A DNA stretch of 64,000 nucleotides from JAXDBM01 sp963709485 (GTDB lineage Bacteria > Desulfobacterota > Syntrophia > Syntrophales > Fen-1087): assembly GCA_963709485.1 (NCBI GenBank), contig CAVPWE010000001.1:124001-188000 (forward strand). The letters are read 5' to 3'. The translations under genes were made by a program, and so were the position numbers. Each line of letters starts with the position of its first letter. Within the stretch, counting starts at the first letter, position 1. Positions 8,477-17,238 of this stretch are shown piece after piece. A model generated the notes under the pieces. That model made no database searches. It saw nothing but the letters and a program-made list of their open reading frames with translations, and was not told the DNA's origin.

Positions 8477-9718
8477 ATGTCAATGAAACCGCTCATCATA
8501 ATTGCTTTACTGTTCAGCTTCGCCTGTTTCGGGGTTCCCGTGAACCCCGGTTCCGGGTGCGGGAGCGGGATCGCCTGGGCTGAGGATGACACTGCCTATG
8601 CGCAGCGCCTGGTCAGGGATCTGGAGGAGGCCGTGAAATCGGGGAACCAGCAACGGATTCTCGAAGCCCATCGACGGGTCCAATCCCACGAATCGGCGCG
8701 CTTTATGCTGAATCAGCAGCCGGCTCTGCTGCGCCAGCTGGGTCAGGTGCAGCAGTCGATCACATCCCCGCGCACAGTGGCCGGCGCACCGGCTCCTGCT
8801 CCCGCAGTCTCCGCAGCGCCCGCCGGTTCGCGGGTTTCTGCGCCGGCAGACTCTACCCCCTCGAGTTCAGGCGGTTCAAAATTTTATAATCCAGAAGGTA
8901 CAGGTTATCAGGGGTCGATTCAGGTCGATACACCGGCTTCCGGATCCGGTTCCGTGACCTCCTACTCCCAAGCACGGGCTAATATCCATGACATTGCACA
9001 GAAAATCAACCCGCAACCCCCAGACCCCAAGCAGGTGAAGGAGTGGGCCGACTCGATCCGTCGCCCGGGTTCCTCGGAACCCCCGAAGCAGATCGAGAAA
9101 TTTTCGGGGGGTGATCCCAGTTGGTCGGAAATCAATAAGCGGGTAAATGCGGCATCAGAGCCTTTATATTCAAAAGACAGGATCATTGCGGTAAGGGATC
9201 CCGATTTGGCCCGACTGGCCAACCAGGAACAGAACTACATACAAGGCTCCGTGGATCCCGAACTGGCGCGCTTGGCCGGCAAAGAGCCGCAACCTCCGGC
9301 CAGACCTTCAACCGCGGCCTCTGCGGAAATCATCGGGCGTGGTCCCGGGGGGACGGGGGTTATCGTGCCTCCCGGCGTGAAAAATGGAGCCAATACCGTG
9401 GCCGGTCCGCCGGTTCCCGGCCCGGCCATGGATAAGACAGCACTGAACATGGAGGGTCTGGTCTCGCAGCGCGCCCAGGCCATGGATCAGACAACAATAC
9501 AGTCCGGGCAGAGTCGGTTATCGCCGCCTGGCCAGGCCATGGATCAGACCAGGCTGGGTCGGTTATCGCAGCCCGGCCTGGCCATGGATCAGACAGTCAA
9601 AATCGTGCCTCCTGGTGTGAATGATGCAGCCGAACTGAACAGGTGGGTCGGGCCTCGGATATGGGCGTCAAAGGCCCGGGACCAGCGGATACCGGTGCCT
9701 TTAAGCCCGAATCTCTGA
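8477..9718 (+). CDS. Giant exported protein B, piece 1 of 3 (signal peptide, N-terminal module, repeats)
   Basis: The ATG follows AAGGAG. A signal peptide (to about GIAWAED, residue 37) and the RLVRDLEEAVKSGNQQRI module match protein A. The middle is unrelated to A. It holds a duplicated DPxLARLAxxE motif (around 9200 and 9255) and an imperfect repeat built on PGxAMDQT (9423-9600). The frame is correct to about 9640. There PPGVNDAAELNR is followed by a one-base shift, and the downstream frame continues as GRASDMGVKGPGPADTGAFKP, which matches A. The last 25 residues before the stop at 9718 are therefore probably out of frame. The full protein B would span 8477-11816 (about 1110 residues). Confidence 0.55.
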   Translation: MSMKPLIIIALLFSFACFGVPVNPGSGCGSGIAWAEDDTAYAQRLVRDLEEAVKSGNQQRILEAHRRVQSHESARFMLNQQPALLRQLGQVQQSITSPRTVAGAPAPAPAVSAAPAGSRVSAPADSTPSSSGGSKFYNPEGTGYQGSIQVDTPASGSGSVTSYSQARANIHDIAQKINPQPPDPKQVKEWADSIRRPGSSEPPKQIEKFSGGDPSWSEINKRVNAASEPLYSKDRIIAVRDPDLARLANQEQNYIQGSVDPELARLAGKEPQPPARPSTAASAEIIGRGPGGTGVIVPPGVKNGANTVAGPPVPGPAMDKTALNMEGLVSQRAQAMDQTTIQSGQSRLSPPGQAMDQTRLGRLSQPGLAMDQTVKIVPPGVNDAAELNRWVGPRIWASKARDQRIPVPLSPNL

Positions 9719-9936
9719 TCAAACCCCAGACAGGTCGAACACCTTTAACGAAGGGGGTGTCTACGTTCCAGGCACAACCAACGTTCGTGGAGGAGGCGAC
9801 CGGGGCACTCCGCAACGCCACGGATAGGGTGACCGAGGCTGGCCGCGACACCGTCGAGCGGGATTCAGAAGACAGATGCGGCACTGGGCAGGGGACTGGG
9901 GGTCGGTGGAATTGCCCCCGGATGCCTCTCGCGTGA
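9643..9936 (+). CDS. Giant exported protein B, piece 2 of 3 (short linker frame)
   Basis: This segment continues protein B in a second frame. The stretch GAFKPES through PLTKGVSTFQAQP aligns with RFKPVTDGEPLTEGKSSF of protein A. The frame is valid only to about 9862 (RDTVER). After that a third frame reads IQKTDAALGRGLGVGGIA, and at a C-run near 9915-9919 it returns to the frame of piece 3 (PDASRVRSG). Three one-base corrections are therefore needed to join B. No independent start signal is present, so this is a fragment and not a separate gene. Confidence 0.4.
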   Translation: MGRASDMGVKGPGPADTGAFKPESLIKPQTGRTPLTKGVSTFQAQPTFVEEATGALRNATDRVTEAGRDTVERDSEDRCGTGQGTGGRWNCPRMPLA

Positions 9937-11816
9937 GGAGCGGCCTGAATGCGGGCGCCGGGACCGTGCTGGGAGCGGCAGCCGTCGTTGGGACCGGGTT
10001 GGCAGCAGAATCGATTGGAGAAAAAGGTGGAACAGGACTTCAGGATTACCTGAAAGGCCAAGAGCTCCGGGAACGGGCCCAGACTGAAAGGCAGGCCGGA
10101 TTTGAGCCGAGGGCCCAGCGCCTTGAAACCCAGGCTGATCGGTTTCAAAATCAGGGCAAGGATAAAATGCTTGAGGCCGCGAAGGATGAAGCCAGCCTGG
10201 TCGGCGGCATAGTCGTCGGCGGGGCGATCGGGGCCGCGGCCCCGGTGGCCGGGACCATTGTGGGGGGCGGCACCTTGGGATACTCCATAGGGCGTTACGC
10301 GATGGAAAATACCGAAACCGGTCAGGCACTTGACAAGCTTAAGGAAGATTATCTGGACGAACCGGGATCGGCTACGGACAGCCTTTATCGGGGCTGGGAG
10401 AGTTTGAAAGATAAGGCAGGAGGTCTTCTCGGGGGGGAAACCGGAGACCAGAGGAAATCGAGGGAAAGAAAAGAGCTTCAGGAGACCTTTCAGCGGGCTC
10501 TTGATGACGGCCAATTGAAGCTCCAGCCCGGGGTTGAGAGAGATGACCTGATGGCATACCTTCAAATTGCCAATCTCGGCCGGCCGGCTGACCGGAAGGG
10601 ATTAGACGACTTCCTTGCCGGTACCCCTCCACCCCCAGGTCAGGTCAAGGAGAACGTTGCGCCAACCGGCGGGGAGCCAGGAACCGCTCCGGACAAGAGC
10701 CGTCAGGAGCTGGATCTTGAGGCCTATCAGGCATTGCAGGCTCTTGAAAAAATCAAAAAAGACGCAGAGGAGAAACCGGTTGATAAGCAAACCTCGCCCG
10801 TAGTCGAGCCGGAGAAGCAAGAGAAAGAGCCCGTAGTCGAGCCGGTGAAGCCGGAAGTGGACCCGACCAAGGGCGAAGGCAATAAGGAATCCGGGGGGGT
10901 CGGTTCGGACACAACCGGGATTACGCCGAATCAGGAAGGAAGCCAAGCCGGTGGCGCGACGGATACTTCAGTTGATCAGACAACCCCGGCCACTGGAACG
11001 GACTCTAATTTGGTGTCGCGACTTCGGGGTGCAGAGAGCCGGACAGGCGGCGCCCAGTCTTCCGGTGTGGGATCCGATGCGAACCTGCAACTGGCACTGA
11101 ACGCCAATGTGACCGGTTCCGTTCTGCAGACACAGGACCTGCAGCGCCTGCAGAAATTCCAGCAGACCATGGGTTCGATAGTCGGTACCCAAGCCGAACG
11201 GGCGGCAGCCGCCCAAAACCAGCAGATGATCGACCAGTCCCGAGGTCAGGCGCAGGGTCAGCAGACCGGCCAGGCCATTGCCGCCAACGCCCAGGAATTT
11301 GTAACCGCCCAGCAGACCCTGCAGGTGACCCGGCAAAATTCGCTGGGCAACATCCTGCTGGATTCCCTGATGGGTGGTTTCACTTCCGGAGTGGCCGTGG
11401 GAATCGATCGATTTGGCACTATTGTTGGCAGTGCGGCCGGCCAGCAGGCGTCGGGCAACTGGGGGCTTCCGTTACCGCCTCCCCCACCGCAGACAGGGAC
11501 CGGATTGACTGGAAACCAGACCAGCGACGGACAGGCGGGATCGACAATCCAGACGTCGACGCCGCCCACGACAGTCACCACACCGACAACCGGAGCCGTA
11601 TCGACGGCAAGCGGCACGGGATCGGGAACCCGGACGACCACGCAGACCGCGGGCACGTCTTCCAGCGGAACGACGCAGATTTCCCGGCCCCCGGTGAAAC
11701 CGCCGGCCACGGGGGGCACAAAGAGCTGCCGCAAACCGGGCACATGCCCTTACACCGGGTACGCGGACAAAAACGGCTGCTGCACCTACTGCGGGAAAAA
11801 GGTGGCCAGGAAATAA
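9876..11816 (+). CDS. Giant exported protein B, piece 3 of 3 (glycine zippers, coil, Cys-rich tail)
   Basis: The reading frame is genuine from about 9918 (PDASRVRSGLNAGAG). It contains a glycine-zipper pair with VGGIVVGGAIGAAAPVAG and GYSIGRYAMENTETGQ, a charged helical region (LKLQPGVERDDLMAYLQ), and an acidic/Lys-rich stretch with two EPVKPE-type repeats. Next come the NVTGSVLQ coil module, AQEFVTAQQTLQVTRQNSLG, a second glycine-rich segment, a Thr/Gly-rich stalk, and the terminal C-x5-C-x10-CC-x2-CGKKV motif. Every module has a counterpart in protein A in the same order. The likely location is the envelope or exterior, with an unknown role. It is followed closely by a TPR gene. Confidence 0.55.
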   Translation: MRHWAGDWGSVELPPDASRVRSGLNAGAGTVLGAAAVVGTGLAAESIGEKGGTGLQDYLKGQELRERAQTERQAGFEPRAQRLETQADRFQNQGKDKMLEAAKDEASLVGGIVVGGAIGAAAPVAGTIVGGGTLGYSIGRYAMENTETGQALDKLKEDYLDEPGSATDSLYRGWESLKDKAGGLLGGETGDQRKSRERKELQETFQRALDDGQLKLQPGVERDDLMAYLQIANLGRPADRKGLDDFLAGTPPPPGQVKENVAPTGGEPGTAPDKSRQELDLEAYQALQALEKIKKDAEEKPVDKQTSPVVEPEKQEKEPVVEPVKPEVDPTKGEGNKESGGVGSDTTGITPNQEGSQAGGATDTSVDQTTPATGTDSNLVSRLRGAESRTGGAQSSGVGSDANLQLALNANVTGSVLQTQDLQRLQKFQQTMGSIVGTQAERAAAAQNQQMIDQSRGQAQGQQTGQAIAANAQEFVTAQQTLQVTRQNSLGNILLDSLMGGFTSGVAVGIDRFGTIVGSAAGQQASGNWGLPLPPPPPQTGTGLTGNQTSDGQAGSTIQTSTPPTTVTTPTTGAVSTASGTGSGTRTTTQTAGTSSSGTTQISRPPVKPPATGGTKSCRKPGTCPYTGYADKNGCCTYCGKKVARK

Positions 11817-11903
11817 CCCGTGCAGGAGACAGATATTCCGCAGCGTGCAACACCTCCGTTTTTCCGGGGGCGACACGGACGATTCAGCGATCGAGGAGGC
11901 AAA

Positions 11904-12890
11904 ATGAGGGTCCTGTTTATCAAGACTTTATGTGTGATGATGCTTCTCACTGCCGGAACCGCCTGGTCGGCGGGAACAGCGGTGGAAATAAAATCTCCGG
12001 AAGTGAAAAAAGCGCTGGGCCTTCTGGATCCGCCCTCACTGGAAAATATCGGAAAAGCCCGAACCCTGCTTGACACCGCTCTGAAAAAGAACCCCAAAGA
12101 TGTGGAGGCCCACATGGCCCTGGTCGATCTCCATATCATGGAATACAGAATTTCACCGCAGGCCGGCGCCGGTGGACTTCGGGAGGCCTTGAAGCATATA
12201 GACGCCGTCCTGAAAATCAATCCGAACCGGGAAGACGCTTACCGAAAAAAGAGCCTCCTTCTCTTCCTGACAGGTAAAAAGGAAGAGGGGATCAAATTGC
12301 TGAAAGCGGCCTTGAAGAAGTGGCCCGCGTCCCAGCAGATGCATGAAGCCTATCTGGCCTATCTTCTGAATCTTGGGAAAGTCAAGGAAGCCGAAGTCTT
12401 TTCCAGTTTGAGGAATTCGCGGGTGAAAAGCAAGAAGGAGATGCTGATTCGCCTCGGGCATGTCTGGCAGCAGGCCGGCTATCCGGACCAGGCGGAGGAA
12501 TGTTACGAGCATTCCCTGCACCACGGGGAAACCCCGGAGGCCTGGGCCGCGGTGGGCCGGTCCAACATGCTGAAGAAAGACTATCCGCAGGCCATTGAAT
12601 TTTTTCAGAAGGCTTTGGCCATTGACTCCAGGTATTACGCCGTCTATAATGATCTCGCTTTCTGCTATCATCAAACAGGGCAGCCGCGGGAAGCGATTCG
12701 ATGGTTGGAGTCTTATAATCAGGCATTTCCGGATGACCTGGCCGCCCTGGGCAATCTGGCCGGACTTTACGAGGGGGTCGGTGAAAAGGTCAAGGCGCGC
12801 CTGGCCTGGATGAAGATCGAGGCCACGACACGGGATCCTCAGCAGGCCCGTCTGGCCGAAGAGCGGCTTGAAAAATTAAAAGCGAAGTGA
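11904..12890 (+). CDS. Exported TPR protein 1
   Basis: The ATG at 11904 is preceded by GAGGAGG; a longer frame reaches back to 11820 without a ribosome site. The 328 residues begin with a signal peptide (cleavage near AWSA, residue 23) followed by about seven tetratricopeptide repeats, such as AIEFFQKALAIDSRYYAVYN. The last 80 residues are paralogous to the end of the second TPR protein at 16.7-17.7 kb (shared ALxNLAxLYExxG and ARLxWxK). TPR proteins of this kind usually act as periplasmic adaptors. Its place between giant protein B and the 12887 gene suggests a shared assembly function. The stop TGA overlaps the GTG of the next gene. Confidence 0.6.
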   Translation: MRVLFIKTLCVMMLLTAGTAWSAGTAVEIKSPEVKKALGLLDPPSLENIGKARTLLDTALKKNPKDVEAHMALVDLHIMEYRISPQAGAGGLREALKHIDAVLKINPNREDAYRKKSLLLFLTGKKEEGIKLLKAALKKWPASQQMHEAYLAYLLNLGKVKEAEVFSSLRNSRVKSKKEMLIRLGHVWQQAGYPDQAEECYEHSLHHGETPEAWAAVGRSNMLKKDYPQAIEFFQKALAIDSRYYAVYNDLAFCYHQTGQPREAIRWLESYNQAFPDDLAALGNLAGLYEGVGEKVKARLAWMKIEATTRDPQQARLAEERLEKLKAK

Positions 12891-14014
12891 AGGTACGGTG
12901 CGCTATGCCGGTCTACTCCCGGTATCGAAAGGTAAACCTGTTCTGGACAGTCGTTTTTCTGCTTGTGTTTGCTGTTGCGCCCGAGGAAGCCCCGGCCGCA
13001 AGGGCCAAACCACCGGGTCCCGCAGCCAAGTCTTCCCCGGAAGTGAATTCAACCTACGCGCCGCCCGACGTATCGTTTTCGAAGAGGCTCGTGAATGCCG
13101 TCCTTGATTTCCAGCAGCTCGGCCTGACGGATCAGAAAAGGGCGATTTCCAAATTCGCATCGCCGTGGACCGCCCGGCAATTCGATCAATTCAACAAATC
13201 CATCTTTTTCATGACGGATGTAACGAGTTCTTGGTCGTACTTCTTTAACACGGCTGTCTTTGTTTTCGGTTCACCCCATCCGCCGTTGCAGGTGGTCGCC
13301 TTCTATCACCCCTGGAGTGATGTTTTTCTGCTGATGGACTGGGAGGAGAAGAATGGGAGGTTTTTGATTGCCGATACGGAGTTCATTGTGGGGGACTGGA
13401 TTCGCAATGAAAGCCCCGCTTCGATCAATCCTGCTCCTCCCTGGCTGCAAAGCACGGGATTCGGGCCGCTTTCCCTTGGGATCTCCGTCGGTCAATCCAT
13501 CTCAGCTTTTGAAGGATTGTTTCTCAAAAGTACCGGCAAAGGATTTCGAGAAACCCTTCCCTCATTGAAAAAAGAAGGGCTCATCCGTGAACCAAATTAT
13601 CGGCTTGCCGCTTCTCGCCTGTTCTATTTCATGTCAAAGATCGAGAAGCTGGGGGAGGCGCAGGAGGAGGATCGAGAGTTGAACGCTCTCTGGTCGGAAA
13701 CTTACCTCTTTGTCGAACAGGCAGCCGGCGGGAATTGGGATGGGATCTTCAAGACAGCCGACAAGACGCTGCCCACGACGAAATATTTCCTCAAAAAACT
13801 TTCTCCGGAGACATTCCGGGATGTGGTCATTGCGGATTATTACATCGAAAAACAGGGATGGCTGGTCTTTCTGACTCCGGCTTATGATGCCGGATACTGT
13901 TTCAGCCTTTCCTTCGAACCGGATAAAAAAAACCGGATGCGCATGAAACGCATCGATTTTATCGGGTATTCGACTTTTTATGACAATTATAAAAAACGAG
14001 CGAAAAAGTCATGA
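12887..14014 (+). CDS. Exported protein of unknown function
   Basis: A protein of 375 residues. The GTG overlaps the preceding stop (GTGA); an ATG at 12905 is the alternative, and neither has a good ribosome site. A hydrophobic signal segment (FWTVVFLLVFAVAP) ends near residue 38. The mature part is rich in aromatic residues (SWSYFFNTAVFVFGSPH, GYCFSLSFEPDKK) and reads like a soluble mixed alpha/beta periplasmic protein. No family was recognised. The stop TGA overlaps the ATG of giant protein C, so the two are translationally coupled and probably work together. Confidence 0.5.
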   Translation: MKVRCAMPVYSRYRKVNLFWTVVFLLVFAVAPEEAPAARAKPPGPAAKSSPEVNSTYAPPDVSFSKRLVNAVLDFQQLGLTDQKRAISKFASPWTARQFDQFNKSIFFMTDVTSSWSYFFNTAVFVFGSPHPPLQVVAFYHPWSDVFLLMDWEEKNGRFLIADTEFIVGDWIRNESPASINPAPPWLQSTGFGPLSLGISVGQSISAFEGLFLKSTGKGFRETLPSLKKEGLIREPNYRLAASRLFYFMSKIEKLGEAQEEDRELNALWSETYLFVEQAAGGNWDGIFKTADKTLPTTKYFLKKLSPETFRDVVIADYYIEKQGWLVFLTPAYDAGYCFSLSFEPDKKNRMRMKRIDFIGYSTFYDNYKKRAKKS

Positions 14015-16515
14015 AATTCATCCAAAATCCCTGTAGGAATGATAGGCATATCCTTCTTTTTCTGTTCGCTTTCTGGTTCTTGACCGGCCTGGTTCTTTCC
14101 GGCATCGCTTTCGCAACCTCCTACGATACAGCCGCCAAAGTTGCTGTTTCCGGACCGGGCAGTACCTTTGATTTCTGGTGGACGAATCAGCGCAATCCTT
14201 TTTACGGGGGTAGAAACTGGAACACTCCGCCGGAATGGGTCAAACAGAAAGGTCCGGTGGGGGTTCCCAACCCAAGGTCGGCCGGTACACCCGGTGATTT
14301 TACCTCGGGCGTAGCCAAGATTCCCGGATACAAACCGGGAGGAAATGTGCCGGTGGGAGAGGGTGTCCGCCAAACACCTTTGGATCCGATAAAAGATTGG
14401 GAGATAGCCGGCAATCCGGCGCATGTGCCGGCGGGAAAGGGCGTCCGGCCGCTTGAAAGCGTTTCTGGCGTCACGGGAGGCGGTTCGGGGGGAAGCCAAT
14501 GGTTTGAAGCTCAACAGCAACTGAACGCAGGTGGTAAAGCAGCGGGGACGACGCCGGGTTCCGGCGAGCCGATCTATCCTGTTGGCGGGCGTCTTACCCC
14601 TTTCAAGCCCGGGCAGAAGTTGACCGGTGAGGAGAAGGCCATCTATGACGGCTTGATCAAAGACGGCATTCCCCACCGGGCGCCTCCATCCGGTGCCCCA
14701 CCCGCCGGGTCCGTGGGGGCGGGGACGACGCCGGGTTCCGGCGAGCCGATCTATCCTGTTGGCGGGCGTCTTACCCCTTTCAAGCCCGGGCAGAAATTGA
14801 CCGGTGAAGAGAAGGCCATCTATGATAGCTTGATCAAAGACGGCATTCCCCACCGGGCGCCTCCATCCGCTACCCCACCCGCCGGGTCCGCAGGGAAAGG
14901 GCCAGGACCGGCTCCCAAATCAGGGATCGGTAGTGCGATCGGAAAGCTTTTCATCGGTTTGATGGTCATCAACAGCGCCGTCAACATTGCCACCTCCGAT
15001 AAACCTGGAGAACAGGCCAAGGAGGAGGGACGCGGCTGGTTCACCGGCATCATCGGAAGCATAATGGGGGGGCTGATTACCGGCGGGCCGGTTGGGGGGT
15101 TTATCGGTGCCATAATCGGGGTAACCACGACCGACAAGAATTTCGCCGATCAGGTGATGGGCAACGATCAGGATTACCAGGACCGTAAGGCCCGGGAGGA
15201 AAAGACAGGACCGAAGACGCTCGAAGGAGAGCAGCGCGTCGGACTGGAAAACTTGAAAAAGAATCTTCCCGGCGGTTTCGGTCCCATGGACATTACGCCC
15301 CCGGGAACGCAGACGGCCGCAGGCACGGCGGACATTGGAACCCCCGGGGGGGCTACCAATGAGGGTCAGACCGCGGATGGGACGTCGTCCGGGCTGGACT
15401 GGGCACAGAATGTCAATGTTACCCAGTCTTATAAGGACGGGATGCGGTCCAAAGCCAAGGGCAAGGCTGAGGAAAACCTGAAGAACAGCGGGTTAACGAC
15501 ATCGGAAAGGGTGACCGCGGGAGAGGGCGATGACCAGCGAAAAAAAGGTCAAATCACATCCCAGGGAATGGAAACCGGACAGAACATCAGCAACACCCAG
15601 CAGGAGGGAAGGAAGGCACAGGACACCAACCGGATCATGAGTGAAACCTCCATCGGAACGATTCTGGCAGGAGGATTGATGGGCGGGTTAAGCTCCGGCG
15701 TGGCGACCGGACTGGACGGTTTCTTTGGAACGCTGGGGCAGGGTGCCGGGGGACAGGTTTCGGTGAATGCCGGCATTCAATCGCCGCCTCCACCCAAAAC
15801 CGAATCTTCAGGGGGAACAGGCTCATCCACAGGGTCCGAGTCCACAGTCGGAGCAGGATCCACAACCACAACGGCAACTTCGAACGCGAGCGGATCATCG
15901 ACGGGGACGGGAAATACAACGGCGACGGGGACGGCGAGCGGGACAGGAGGGACATCATTGGGAACCGGAGCATCAAGCGGGAGCGGCACTTCCACCCCCT
16001 CCACCAAACCTGCAACCAAAGTGACCAAGCCCACGACTACGACAACGAAAACTACGACCGCCGTTACCAAGCCTACGATTACTACAACCAAGACCACGAC
16101 CACCGTTACCAAGCCTACGACAACAGAGGTCTCAAAACCGGATTGTTCTCAATACAGAATCAGTGCAGAGAATTTGTCATCACAATATGAAAAGGGGTTG
16201 ATTTCTACATCAGACTATAAAGTCCAAATGAAAATTCTGCGGACAAAGTACAAGGGGTGCCAAGACACGGCAAGAACCCCGACAACCTCTGAAACATCTA
16301 AAACATCAACTCAAGGGTCAACAACAAAGAAACCCACAGAAAAAACGATGCAGTCGTGTGGACAAGCCCCTATAGATGTATGGCACTGTCATGGATATAC
16401 GGGTTCATGCTGTACAAAAGGCTGGCACTGTGAAGGCAACAATTGTGGTCCTTTGGATCCGGTGGTGTATAAAGCCACACACGATTGCATGAGGAAACTG
16501 GGCATTATAAGGTAA
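14011..16515 (+). CDS. Giant exported protein C, third paralogue with glycine zippers and Cys-rich tail
   Basis: 834 residues in one intact frame. The order is an N-terminal signal/anchor (about 15-40), a Gly/Pro-rich region, and two nearly identical 59-residue repeats (14544-14897). Next come a glycine zipper (GIIGSIMGGLITGG, GGFIGAIIGV; about residues 350-370) and the coil plus glycine segment shared with A and B (TILAGGLMGGLSSGVATGLD, about 548-567, ending QVSVNAGI). A Ser/Thr/Gly stalk, three 14-residue Thr/Lys/Pro repeats, a SHOCT-like helix pair (LSSQYEKGLISTSDY) and a Cys-rich end containing SCC follow. The last 125 codons are visibly AT-richer than the rest. It overlaps the 12887 gene by ATGA. 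It is probably an envelope or surface component of the same system as A and B. Confidence 0.55.
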   Translation: MKFIQNPCRNDRHILLFLFAFWFLTGLVLSGIAFATSYDTAAKVAVSGPGSTFDFWWTNQRNPFYGGRNWNTPPEWVKQKGPVGVPNPRSAGTPGDFTSGVAKIPGYKPGGNVPVGEGVRQTPLDPIKDWEIAGNPAHVPAGKGVRPLESVSGVTGGGSGGSQWFEAQQQLNAGGKAAGTTPGSGEPIYPVGGRLTPFKPGQKLTGEEKAIYDGLIKDGIPHRAPPSGAPPAGSVGAGTTPGSGEPIYPVGGRLTPFKPGQKLTGEEKAIYDSLIKDGIPHRAPPSATPPAGSAGKGPGPAPKSGIGSAIGKLFIGLMVINSAVNIATSDKPGEQAKEEGRGWFTGIIGSIMGGLITGGPVGGFIGAIIGVTTTDKNFADQVMGNDQDYQDRKAREEKTGPKTLEGEQRVGLENLKKNLPGGFGPMDITPPGTQTAAGTADIGTPGGATNEGQTADGTSSGLDWAQNVNVTQSYKDGMRSKAKGKAEENLKNSGLTTSERVTAGEGDDQRKKGQITSQGMETGQNISNTQQEGRKAQDTNRIMSETSIGTILAGGLMGGLSSGVATGLDGFFGTLGQGAGGQVSVNAGIQSPPPPKTESSGGTGSSTGSESTVGAGSTTTTATSNASGSSTGTGNTTATGTASGTGGTSLGTGASSGSGTSTPSTKPATKVTKPTTTTTKTTTAVTKPTITTTKTTTTVTKPTTTEVSKPDCSQYRISAENLSSQYEKGLISTSDYKVQMKILRTKYKGCQDTARTPTTSETSKTSTQGSTTKKPTEKTMQSCGQAPIDVWHCHGYTGSCCTKGWHCEGNNCGPLDPVVYKATHDCMRKLGIIR
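14544..14897 (+). repeat. Tandem duplication, two 177-base units
   Basis: The block starting GGGGACGACGCCGGG at 14544 recurs at 14721. The two units differ at only a few positions and encode 59 residues each (PGSGEPIYPVGGRLTPFKPG through HRAPPS). The low divergence points to a recent duplication inside protein C. Confidence 0.9.
16021..16146 (+). repeat. Three 42-base repeats encoding a Thr/Lys/Pro stalk
   Basis: Units begin at 16021, 16063 and 16105 (gtgaccaag or gttaccaag). They encode the 14-residue pattern VTKPTTTTTKTTTA with small changes; the third unit diverges in its second half. This looks like an extended, possibly modified linker. Confidence 0.85.
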
Positions 16516-16535
16516 TGAAGGCCATCATACAATAC

Positions 16536-16593
16536 GCGCCTCCACCCTGACTGCCTCAGGCGGAGGCGCCGGGCCGATGACGCTGACCGGCCC
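16536..16593 (+). other. Pair of inverted repeats between protein C and the second TPR gene
   Basis: GCGCCTCC (16536-16543) pairs perfectly with GGAGGCGC (16562-16569). GGGCCG (16571-16576) pairs with CGGCCC (16588-16593). The two hairpins would stand side by side in the mRNA in the 165-base gap. No T-run follows, so an RNA processing or stability element is likelier than an intrinsic terminator. Confidence 0.55.
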
Positions 16594-16680
16594 GAAGGCC
16601 GACGGGAAACCGGCCACGGCAAGGGTTGCAGGATCTATGGCGCTGAGCCGCCAGTAAAGCAAAACTTACGGAGACAAGGT

Positions 16681-17238
16681 ATGCCTTTGATGTTTACCGG
16701 GAAACCGGCCCGCTCATCGATGCTGGCCGTACTGTTACTTGCCGTCATGTTGACTTTCAGCTCCGCCTGGGCGCAGTCCGTCGAGGAAGCGTACAGCCGG
16801 GCAGTGCAACAGCTCAACCGGGAGGGTTTTGCCGGGATCGACGCGGCGCTTCAGGTTTTTGAGGAGCTGATCCTAACCGATCCGAATTTTGTCAGGGGCT
16901 ACGTGTCGGCGGCGGATGCCTACCTGCTCAAGTACGAATTCACGGAAAAGAAAGACCGGCAGTGGCTGGCCAGGGCGCTGAACTACCTTGACACGGCTGC
17001 CGGCAGGGAAACGAATAACCCGACTATATACTTTAAACGGGCGGTGATTAATTTCAACCTGGAGCAGCCGGACCGCGCGATCGGCGATTTGCGGAAGTCC
17101 ATGGATCTGGCGCCGCAGTACCTGGATGCGCGGCTTCTCTACCTGCAGTATCTCCTGTCCGTGAAAAATCAGGCGGAAGCGCGGAAATTCGTGGACGCTT
17201 CCGTCGCGAACTTTTCCCCGGCGACCCGGCCCCTTTGA
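16681..17238 (+). CDS. Exported TPR protein 2, N-terminal piece (frameshifted)
   Basis: 185 residues from an ATG at 16681. A signal peptide (SSAWAQS, cleavage near residue 32) and TPR-type helices (YFKRAVINFNLEQPDRAIGD) are present. The frame stops at 17238 in the sequence acccggcccctttgag. Removing one base there joins it directly to the next piece (ATAPLRYLADVVFAGG), which restores the TPR register. The reconstructed protein is about 355 residues and is paralogous to the TPR protein at 11904. Confidence 0.6.
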   Translation: MPLMFTGKPARSSMLAVLLLAVMLTFSSAWAQSVEEAYSRAVQQLNREGFAGIDAALQVFEELILTDPNFVRGYVSAADAYLLKYEFTEKKDRQWLARALNYLDTAAGRETNNPTIYFKRAVINFNLEQPDRAIGDLRKSMDLAPQYLDARLLYLQYLLSVKNQAEARKFVDASVANFSPATRPL

